DNA of 5,550 nucleotides, from positions 1-5,550 of the forward strand of contig URJD01000129.1 of assembly GCA_900548075.1 (NCBI GenBank). The letters are read 5' to 3'. A model generated the notes under the pieces. That model saw only the letters and a list, made by a program, of their open reading frames with translations, was not told where the DNA came from and did not search any database. This document shows, in pieces, positions 1 through 4,858 of this stretch. Numbering within the stretch: the stretch's first letter is position 1; each line of letters begins with the position of its first letter. The DNA is from an uncultured Collinsella sp. Lineage in GTDB: Bacteria; Actinomycetota; Coriobacteriia; Coriobacteriales; Coriobacteriaceae. A program made the position numbers and the translations under genes.

Positions 1-588
1 CTTCACGGGCGGGGGCTCCTTTTTTCCGAAAACTGGTACGACTCGTTTGAAAGCTTGCACCCTCAGATCCACCTCGATGTGTGGCATCAGTCAACGGCTA
101 CATGCTTTGAGTCGCTCATGCTTGGAATTTCGGATGCAGCCATCTCATTTGAGGAACCACGGGACGGCGCCCTTTCTTCGAAGTACTTGGGCGAAAAGGA
201 GCTCAAGGTTCTTTCGTGCCCGGCGGGTCATCAATCTGTGGAAGCTATGACCATTCGTGAGCTACTGGGCGGCAGGCTCGCCGTTCCAATTAATTTGTCA
301 CCCTGTCTCAATGCAATCAACCAATGTCCCGAAGCCCAGCTCGTTAATTTCCGCTTCCGTGATGTCGAATACGGAAGCAGGGCGCAGACTGAGTTTCTTC
401 AGGCCGGGGGATTGATATTGAGTTTGTCTGGGTCCTCTCTCGCATCGGATGGATCAGAAGTGAGTGAGTGCTCCATTGAAGGTTCGCGTGATGTAACCTT
501 GCCTATCTACTTTTGCTATCGGCAAAATTCCTGGACTGATCGACACCAGACGGTTTTCCTTCACCTATTGCGCCATCTCGCTTCGTGA
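1..588 (+). CDS. Probable LysR-type transcriptional regulator, C-terminal part (5' end outside window)
   Basis: The frame is open from the first base to a TGA at 586-588, giving about 195 residues. A TTG at 55 could be read as a start, but the coding pattern continues upstream to the window edge, so I treat the gene as truncated by the window. The protein resembles the effector-binding domain of LysR-type regulators. A stretch of the type 'LHPQIHLDVWHQ...FESLMLGISDAAISFE' matches the family's 'P-x-(V/I)-x-L...L-x-x-G-x-x-D-(A/V)-A-I' pattern. It is followed by a 'KELKVLSCPAGH' strand, a 'FLQAGGLILSLSG' segment like the usual 'V-x-A-G-x-G-I' motif, and an ending that alternates aromatic and basic residues before a final 'FLHLLRHL' helix. 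The DNA-binding helix-turn-helix would lie outside the window. Family members sense small molecules and usually regulate nearby genes; the transporter 119 nt downstream on the same strand is a plausible but unproven target. Codon use is less GC-biased than in the ackA genes. The family call rests on domain pattern only. Confidence 0.65.
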   Translation, partial: LHGRGLLFSENWYDSFESLHPQIHLDVWHQSTATCFESLMLGISDAAISFEEPRDGALSSKYLGEKELKVLSCPAGHQSVEAMTIRELLGGRLAVPINLSPCLNAINQCPEAQLVNFRFRDVEYGSRAQTEFLQAGGLILSLSGSSLASDGSEVSECSIEGSRDVTLPIYFCYRQNSWTDRHQTVFLHLLRHLAS

Positions 589-606
589 GACCATTTGGCA
601 TCGCGT

Positions 607-625
607 CGTCAAGTGAATAGTGACG
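607..625. promoter_or_regulatory. Weak inverted repeat upstream of the transporter gene, possible operator
   Basis: CGTCA (607-611) and TGACG (621-625) form 5-bp arms around a 9-nt spacer in the gap between the LysR-like gene and the transporter. The geometry would suit a dimeric DNA-binding protein. The arms are short and could occur by chance, and no T-run follows, so it is not a terminator. A TTGACG at 641-646 could be a -35 element, but the -10 position 17 bp further on (TTTCAA) is poor. Confidence 0.2.
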
Positions 626-707
626 CTTCGTAACGCATGGTTGACGGCTTTGCCCTCATACTTTTTCAAGATTTCGGTTTGGATTATCGACTCTTGGAGG
701 GCGAAGC

Positions 708-1868
708 ATGAAAAAACGTATTGTTTTGCTTTATATGACGTTCGTTTTCCTGTCGAACTTCAGCACCATCTTGTATTTTCTGACGGTTTACCTTGAGTTT
801 GTTGGTTTCTCGATGGTGGCGATTTCTGGCATGATGATTGCGTACCAGGTAAGCAAGTTCATTCTTGAGGTTCCTACTGGTTATATTGCTGACAGGTTTG
901 GACGAAAGGCAAGCGGCCTCGTTGGCGTCGCGGGAATGCTCGGATACTATGCCGCCCTGCTTCTCATCCGGTCTCCTCTGCTTTTAATCGGCGCATTTGC
1001 TCTCAAAGGTTTTGCCGTCGCATGCGTGAGCGGATCCATCGAAGCGATTTTTATTGACAGCGTCTCCCAGGAACAGCTTGTGAGACTTAATGTGGTTGAG
1101 CGATTCGTCTTCTATGCGTCTTATGCCCTTTCTGCTTGTGTGGGCGGTTTCATCTCGTCCGTTGGTGCGTATTACGTCGGTCTTTCGGCAGATATCTGCG
1201 CCATGGTGCTCACACTGGCTGTCGTTGCCTGTATCCCTAAGGAGCGAAGAGAAGACGCTGCGACGACGTTCGAGCGTGGAATTAGCCCAAGGATGATTGG
1301 GGCGGCTATTTCGAGCAACAGTATTATTCGCTCAGCGTTCGTTATGGACTGCTCTCAGGCTTTTGCTTTCGTCGCTTTGGAAGACTTTTTCTCGCTGCTG
1401 CTTGCAGACCGCGGAATGAACGCCGTTGCTTCGGGCGTGACCATTGCGGTTCAGCTCCTTGCCTCCGCCTCCATAGGGTTTATTGTGCCTAGTGTGATTG
1501 CTCGTGTCGACAAGGGCCGTTTTGCGTGTATTTGCGGCATTGTGCGCCTTTCCCTGACTGCTCTGTTTTTGATTCCCTTTACCCCGGTCTGTTTGCTGCC
1601 CGTGTTCTATGTGTTGCAGACGGTCGCTTACTCGTTATTTGCTCCAATTAAATACTCAATTTTTCAAAATGCTGCTGATTCTTCGATGCGCTGTTCATTG
1701 ATTTCGGTTCAAAGCCAGATGGTGGCGGTGGGTGCTGTTCTTTTCTATCTGCTCAACGCTGTGTTGAGCAGCGCTGCGGGCATTCGAGTCGTATTGCTTG
1801 TCGCGCTCGGGATTTCTTCCCTTGTGTATATCCCCGCGTTATTTCGTCTTACAAGCCAAAGGACATGA
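708..1868 (+). CDS. Major facilitator superfamily (MFS) transporter, 12 TM, DHA1-like
   Basis: This is a 386-residue integral membrane protein, the normal length for a 12-helix MFS carrier. The ATG at 708 is preceded by GGAGG at 696-700 with 7-nt spacing, which fixes the start. Helix 2 ends in 'ILEVPTG' and is followed by the cytoplasmic loop 2-3 signature GYIADRFGRK (residues 58-67), the classic MFS motif A with its Asp and the R-x-G-R-K cluster. Hydrophobic segments run throughout, with a charged central loop at about residues 177-195 (KERREDAATTFER) between the two six-helix halves. There is no obvious extra domain. Family members move small solutes, often drugs or metabolites, by proton coupling; the substrate cannot be read from the sequence. 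The gene lies 119 nt after a LysR-like gene on the same strand and is closed by a hairpin terminator. Its codons are noticeably more T-rich than those of ackA, which suggests lower expression or a more recent origin. Confidence 0.88.
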   Translation: MKKRIVLLYMTFVFLSNFSTILYFLTVYLEFVGFSMVAISGMMIAYQVSKFILEVPTGYIADRFGRKASGLVGVAGMLGYYAALLLIRSPLLLIGAFALKGFAVACVSGSIEAIFIDSVSQEQLVRLNVVERFVFYASYALSACVGGFISSVGAYYVGLSADICAMVLTLAVVACIPKERREDAATTFERGISPRMIGAAISSNSIIRSAFVMDCSQAFAFVALEDFFSLLLADRGMNAVASGVTIAVQLLASASIGFIVPSVIARVDKGRFACICGIVRLSLTALFLIPFTPVCLLPVFYVLQTVAYSLFAPIKYSIFQNAADSSMRCSLISVQSQMVAVGAVLFYLLNAVLSSAAGIRVVLLVALGISSLVYIPALFRLTSQRT

Positions 1869-1902
1869 GTATTTAGGCACCGATAACTTATATATCAACG
1901 CC

Positions 1903-1936
1903 AATAAACCCGAGCGCGAGGGCGTTTGGGTTTATT
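1903..1936 (+). terminator. Hairpin terminator after the MFS gene
   Basis: AATAAACCC (1903-1911) pairs with GGGTTTATT (1928-1936). The stem continues inward through GAG/TTT (two G-U wobbles) and CGC/GCG to a GAGG tetraloop at 1918-1921, giving 15 continuous pairs. The U-rich side (TTTATT, then ATT) acts as the tail, so release may be less efficient than at the other terminators here. It lies 34 nt after the MFS stop and separates it from ackA copy 1. Confidence 0.75.
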
Positions 1937-1955
1937 ATTGAAGCGTATGTAACCT

Positions 1956-1972
1956 GGCGGCGCCACACCGCC
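1956..1972 (+). promoter_or_regulatory. Small GC-rich hairpin in the leader of ackA copy 1
   Basis: GGCGG (1956-1960) can pair with CCGCC (1968-1972) around a 7-nt loop. It ends 8 nt before the purine-rich Shine-Dalgarno region (GGGAGA, 1981-1986), so it could be a 5'-UTR stem that stabilises the transcript or tunes translation. Five GC pairs are too few for certainty. No U-tract follows, so it is not a terminator. Confidence 0.25.
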
Positions 1973-1989
1973 TGTTAGTAGGGAGACAC

Positions 1990-3168
1990 ATGAACGTTCT
2001 GGTCGTCAACGCAGGATCTTCGACCCTTAAGTATCAGGTCATCGATACCAAGTCCCACAAGGTGTCCGCAAAGGGCTCCTGCGAGCGCGTCTGCTTTACC
2101 GGCGGTACCTTCACCCACGCTGCCAACGGCTCCAAGAAGGTGACCGAGAACATTGAGTTCCCCGACCACAAGGTCGCCATCGAGGTCGTTCTGAAGGACC
2201 TCGAGGCCAACGGCGTCAAGATCGAGGGCATTGGCCACCGTATCGTTCAGGGCGGTTGGTACTTTGGCGACTCCTCCCTCGTCGACGAGGACGTTCTCGC
2301 CAAGATCCGCGAGGTCGCCCCGCTGGCGCCGCTGCACAACAACCCTGAGGCCAACGTTATCGAGTACTGCCTCGAGCAGTATCCCGACCTGCCCAACGTC
2401 ACGGTCTACGACACCGCTTTCCACTTCAACATGCCCGAGGTCGCCAAGACTTACGCCCTGCCCAAGGACGTCTGCGACAAGCTGCACATCCGTAAGTACG
2501 GCGCCCACGGCACCAGCTACCGTTACATCTCCAAGAAGGTCGCCGAGATGACCAACGGCGAGGCCCGCAAGGTCGTCGTGTGCCATATCGGCTCCGGCGC
2601 TTCCCTGTGCGCCATCGAGGACGGCAAGTGCATGGACACCACCATGGGCTTGACGCCGCTCGACGGTGTCATGATGGGCACCCGCTGCGGCTCCATCGAC
2701 CCGGCTACCGTGTGCTACCTGCAGCGCGAGGGCGGCTACACCTTCGACGAGGTCGACGAGATGATGAACAAGAAGTCCGGCCTTTTGGCTGTGACCGGCG
2801 GCAAGACCAACGACTGCCGCAACGTCGAGGAGCTCGCCGCCGCTGGTGACCCCGATGCTCAGCTCGCCTTCGACATGTTTGTCTACAAGATTGCCGCCAA
2901 GGCTGCCGAGATGGCTACTTCTATGTGCGGTATGGACACCCTGGTCTTTACTGCCGGCATCGGCGAGCACGCTCCGGCTGTCCGCGCTGGCGTGGCCGAC
3001 CGTCTGGCCTTTATGGGCGTCAAGATGGATCATGCCCGCAACGCCCTGCGTGGCGACGGCGCTTGGTGCCTGTCCGCCAAGGATTCCAAGGTCAAGATTT
3101 TCGTCATCCCCACGGACGAGGAGTTCATGATCGCTTCCGACGTCGAGCGCATCGTAAATGGCAAGTAA
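1990..3168 (+). CDS. ackA: Acetate kinase, copy 1, with non-canonical active-site residues
   Basis: This 392-residue cytoplasmic enzyme belongs to the acetate/propionate kinase family (ASKHA fold, usual length about 400), which interconverts acetate + ATP and acetyl phosphate + ADP. The ATG is preceded by GGGAGA at 1981-1986. Family landmarks present are N7/S10/K14 in VVNAGSSTLK, R84 in GHRIVQGG, H116 in APLHN, D141 in VYDTAFH, H173 in KYGAHGTS, R232 in GTRCGSID, the GIGE loop (323-326) and E377 in IPTDEE; these include the equivalents of the catalytic R91, D148, H180, R241 and E384 of Methanosarcina thermophila AckA. It departs from the canon at T12 (normally Ser), Y177 (normally His184), S202 (normally Asn211) and H327 (normally Asn335), and has one extra residue near 271-273. 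It is about 60% identical to copy 2 by my hand alignment. Every Lys codon I checked is AAG, which suggests high expression, yet no convincing promoter is visible upstream. Activity with ATP is inferred, not certain. Confidence 0.93.
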   Translation: MNVLVVNAGSSTLKYQVIDTKSHKVSAKGSCERVCFTGGTFTHAANGSKKVTENIEFPDHKVAIEVVLKDLEANGVKIEGIGHRIVQGGWYFGDSSLVDEDVLAKIREVAPLAPLHNNPEANVIEYCLEQYPDLPNVTVYDTAFHFNMPEVAKTYALPKDVCDKLHIRKYGAHGTSYRYISKKVAEMTNGEARKVVVCHIGSGASLCAIEDGKCMDTTMGLTPLDGVMMGTRCGSIDPATVCYLQREGGYTFDEVDEMMNKKSGLLAVTGGKTNDCRNVEELAAAGDPDAQLAFDMFVYKIAAKAAEMATSMCGMDTLVFTAGIGEHAPAVRAGVADRLAFMGVKMDHARNALRGDGAWCLSAKDSKVKIFVIPTDEEFMIASDVERIVNGK

Positions 3169-3179
3169 TTGCAAGAGGG

Positions 3180-3218
3180 GAGGGGCTGGACGACCGAGCG
3201 CCGTTCGGCCCCTCTTTT
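3180..3218 (+). terminator. Strong intrinsic terminator of ackA copy 1
   Basis: GAGGGGC at 3180-3186 pairs with GCCCCTC at 3208-3214. The stem extends inward as TGGACG/CGTTCG with two G-U pairs, for 13 pairs around a 9-nt loop (3193-3201), and is followed by TTTT at 3215-3218. It starts 11 nt after the stop codon. It implies that copy 1 and copy 2 are mainly transcribed separately. Confidence 0.88.
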
Positions 3219-3238
3219 GCGCTCGTTGGGCGATATGC

Positions 3239-3265
3239 TGATAGCTATTTATCAAGATATGATAA
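3239..3265. promoter_or_regulatory. Three alternating TGATA half-sites, probable operator for ackA copy 2
   Basis: TGATA (3239-3243), TATCA (3250-3254) and TGATA (3260-3264) alternate in orientation, with starts 11 and 10 bp apart, about one helical turn. The last two form a 17-bp palindrome, TTATCA-AGATA-TGATAA (3249-3265). The array covers the predicted -35 element and part of the spacer, a usual place for a repressor. It does not match the FNR (TTGAT-N4-ATCAA) or Rex (TTGTGA-type) consensus sequences I know, so the binding protein is unknown. Confidence 0.45.
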
Positions 3266-3276
3266 CTTCTTATTAA
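3249..3276 (+). promoter_or_regulatory. Predicted promoter of ackA copy 2
   Basis: TTATCA (3249-3254) as -35 and TATTAA (3271-3276) as -10 are separated by 16 bp. Each agrees with the sigma-70-type consensus at about 4 of 6 positions; TAAAAT at 3274-3279 is an alternative -10. The segment is strikingly AT-rich within a GC-rich background and lies between the copy 1 terminator and copy 2. The resulting leader would be about 45-50 nt. Confidence 0.45.
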
Positions 3277-3331
3277 AATGCGGCCGCCTTAAGGGGTCTG
3301 CGTCGACCGTATTGCACTGCAAAGGAGTCTC

Positions 3332-4510
3332 ATGAACGTACTTGTTGTCAACGCCGGCAGCTCAAGCCTTAAATATCAGCTTTTGGATACCGATACCCGA
3401 GAGGTTTTCGCCAAGGGCAACTGCGAACGTATCGGTTCGGACATGGGTATCTTTGGCCACTCCGAGAACGGTGGCGCCAAGCAGACCGAGGAGGTCCCTT
3501 TCCCCGATCATCGCTCTGCTATCGCTCGCGTGCTCGAGGAGCTCGAGAAGACCGACTTTACGATTGATGGCATTGGTCATCGTATCGTTCAGGGCGGCTG
3601 GCACTTCGATGATTCCGCAGTTGTTGACGACGAAGTTATGGCCAAGATTCTCGAGGTGGCCCCGCTCGCCCCGCTGCACAACTACGGCGAGGCCGCGGCG
3701 ATTGAGTATTGCCGTGAGAAGTATCCGGAGCTGCCCAACGTGGCCGTCTTCGACACCTCGTTCCACATGACCATGCCCGAGGTCGCCTATACCTACGCGC
3801 TGCCCAAGGACGTGTGCGACAAGTACCACGTGCGCAAGTACGGCGCCCACGGCACGAGCCACCGCTATGAGTGGATGATGGCCAAGGAGATCCTGGGTTC
3901 GCGCTGCCACCGTCTGCTTTCGTGCCATTTGGGTAACGGTGCTTCGCTCGCTGCTATCGAGGACGGCGTGTGCCGCGACACCACGATGGGCCTCACGCCG
4001 CTTGACGGTCTGATGATGGGTACCCGCTGTGGTTCCATTGATCCGGCCACCGTGTGCTACCTCCAGCGCGAGGGCGGCTACAGCTATCAGGAAGTCGATG
4101 ACATGATGAACAAGCAGTCTGGTCTGCTTGCCATCTCGGGCATCTCCAACGACGCCCGTGACATCCGTACGCGCGCCTCCGAGGGCGACGAGCGCTGCCT
4201 GCTCGCCTTCGATATGTTCGCATACAAGGCCATGCAGCAGGCCGGTTCCATGATCGCCTCCATGGCGGGCGTGGACACCATTACCTTTACCGCCGGCATT
4301 GGCGAGAATGACTGGTCGATCCGCAAGGCCTTCTGCGACTGCTTCGAGTGGCTGGGCGTGCGCATCGACAACAACAAGAACCGCGAGGCCGTGGGTAACG
4401 GCCCGCAGGTCATCAGCGCCGCCGGCTCTTCCGTCACGGTCATGGTCATCCCCACCGACGAGGAATACATGATCGCCCACGACGTCGAGCGCCTGACCAA
4501 GAACAACTAA
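3332..4510 (+). CDS. ackA: Acetate kinase, copy 2, near-canonical active site
   Basis: This is a 392-residue cytoplasmic acetate kinase with the start ATG preceded by AAAGGAG (3321-3327) at a short 4-nt spacing. It matches the family signature at its N-terminus (VLVVNAGSSSLK, residues 3-14) and retains R84, H116, D141, H173, H177, H199, N202 in CHLGNG, R232 in GTRCGSID, the GIGEN loop (residues 322-326) and E377 in IPTDEE. Thus the phosphate- and nucleotide-side residues altered in copy 1 are intact here, and this is the safer choice for the enzyme making ATP from acetyl phosphate in partnership with Pta. It shares with copy 1 an Ala at 172, where M. thermophila AckA has the acetate-pocket Phe179, and a Gln at 87 in place of the usual His. 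Codon use is GC-biased but less strict than copy 1 (some AAA and GAA). It has its own promoter region and a strong terminator, and converges with pta. Confidence 0.95.
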   Translation: MNVLVVNAGSSSLKYQLLDTDTREVFAKGNCERIGSDMGIFGHSENGGAKQTEEVPFPDHRSAIARVLEELEKTDFTIDGIGHRIVQGGWHFDDSAVVDDEVMAKILEVAPLAPLHNYGEAAAIEYCREKYPELPNVAVFDTSFHMTMPEVAYTYALPKDVCDKYHVRKYGAHGTSHRYEWMMAKEILGSRCHRLLSCHLGNGASLAAIEDGVCRDTTMGLTPLDGLMMGTRCGSIDPATVCYLQREGGYSYQEVDDMMNKQSGLLAISGISNDARDIRTRASEGDERCLLAFDMFAYKAMQQAGSMIASMAGVDTITFTAGIGENDWSIRKAFCDCFEWLGVRIDNNKNREAVGNGPQVISAAGSSVTVMVIPTDEEYMIAHDVERLTKNN

Positions 4511-4530
4511 CGCATCCGTCCGTAATTGAC

Positions 4531-4568
4531 AAAAAGGCCTCCAGAGCAACAGCTCCGGAGGCCTTTTT
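4531..4568. terminator. Bidirectional intrinsic terminator after ackA copy 2
   Basis: AAAAAGGCCTCC (4531-4542) pairs perfectly with GGAGGCCTTTTT (4557-4568). After one A-C mismatch, GAGC/GCTC extends the stem to an AACA loop (4548-4551). The A-run on the left and T-run on the right allow termination in both directions. It lies 20 nt after the copy 2 stop and would also stop leftward read-through from pta. Confidence 0.92.
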
Positions 4569-4716
4569 GCTGGCAGGTGAAAATTCCAGTCCCAAAGAGA
4601 TCATCATCAGCAACGCCTGCGCTCCCAGCAACGGCACCCAACCATTCAGATCCTCAGCTCCAGCTCGTAGCCAAGCCGCCGTCCACCCCAGATACCCTGA
4701 TTGCAACGTAGCGGCA
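4569..4716. other. Intergenic stretch without a supported gene; possible minus-strand coding remnant
   Basis: Together with its flanking structures this is part of a gene-free interval of about 350 nt (4511-4858). On the - strand a frame opens at a TTG (4706) and gives about 48 residues before running into the terminator and the 3' end of ackA copy 2. It includes a hydrophobic run, 'GWVPLLGAQALLMMISLGLEF'. I see no clear Shine-Dalgarno site, the frame is short, and it continues antisense through a terminator hairpin. It may be chance or the fossil of a membrane protein. I see no RNA gene or promoter here. Confidence 0.3.
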
Positions 4717-4843
4717 GGGACCCTACAGGGTAAAGCTCTGAAAACTTTCCGCAGGACGCATGAAACCCCCGCCGCACGAAGTGCGCAGCGGGGGTTTCAT
4801 GCATGTCCGAGGACGTTTTCAGAGCTTTACCCTGTAGGGCCCC
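4717..4843. repeat. Very long palindrome (about 127 nt) between the convergent ackA copy 2 and pta genes
   Basis: Two perfect 25-bp inverted arms occupy 4721-4745 and 4815-4839; each carries the near-palindrome CCCTACAGGG or its complement at the outer end. Outside one A/C mismatch, three more GC pairs (4717-4719 with 4841-4843) close the base. Inside, after an unpaired section, GGAC/GTCC (4754-4757, 4805-4808), a 15-bp perfect stem (4758-4772, 4788-4802) and CGCAC/GTGCG (4773-4777, 4781-4785) lead to a GAA triloop. Both small bulges (AT at 4803-4804, CA at 4786-4787) lie on the same arm. In total about 52 pairs can form. It begins 15 nt beyond the pta stop codon, so it may serve as a pta 3' end structure. 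Alternatively it is a small non-autonomous mobile or repetitive element; I see no convincing target-site duplication. Confidence 0.9.
4758..4802. terminator. Inner GC-rich hairpin of the palindrome, candidate pta terminator
   Basis: The 15-bp perfect stem has a GAAACCCCCGC / GCGGGGGTTTC core flanked by GCAT/ATGC, plus a capping 5-bp stem. In both directions the GC core is followed by only three T residues (TTTC), so it is a symmetrical but weak-tailed terminator candidate. Read leftward it lies about 57 nt after the pta stop, and no other terminator intervenes before 4568. Confidence 0.45.
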
Positions 4844-4858
4844 GAGGGGATATGTCAG

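Noticed and set aside
47..250. Small + strand frame overlapping the LysR-like gene
   Set aside because: It overlaps in another frame, has no Shine-Dalgarno site, and its Arg/Ser-rich product looks random, whereas the overlapping frame fits a LysR effector domain.
641..669. TTGACG as a -35 element for the MFS gene
   Set aside because: The expected -10 position holds TTTCAA, a poor match, and other spacings are no better. The promoter of this gene cannot be placed with confidence.
1889..1951. TATATA (1889-1894) or TATGTA (1946-1951) as the -10 of ackA copy 1
   Set aside because: The first lies upstream of the MFS terminator with no good -35. The second matches only about half the consensus and also lacks a -35. 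Neither is convincing.
1975..3255. A 426-codon open frame antisense to ackA copy 1
   Set aside because: It mirrors a strongly codon-biased gene that avoids TTA, CTA and TCA, which removes antisense stops. Its protein is a low-complexity run of Val, Gly, Leu, Asp and Ala with no recognisable domain. The + frame is unmistakably acetate kinase.
3280..3294. Overlapping palindromes GCGGCCGC and CCTTAAGG in the leader of ackA copy 2
   Set aside because: Each is a short perfect palindrome of restriction-site type with no spacer, and they are not repeated elsewhere in the window. Chance occurrence is likely.
3362..4549. A 395-codon open frame antisense to ackA copy 2
   Set aside because: Same artefact of codon bias. 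The product is rich in His, Val, Ala and Gly without any family signature, and it runs through a terminator hairpin.
4815..4839. Arm starting GTTTTCAGAGC resembles the start of some type II CRISPR repeats
   Set aside because: Only one inverted pair exists, with no spacer-repeat periodicity and no cas genes. The arms are inverted rather than direct.
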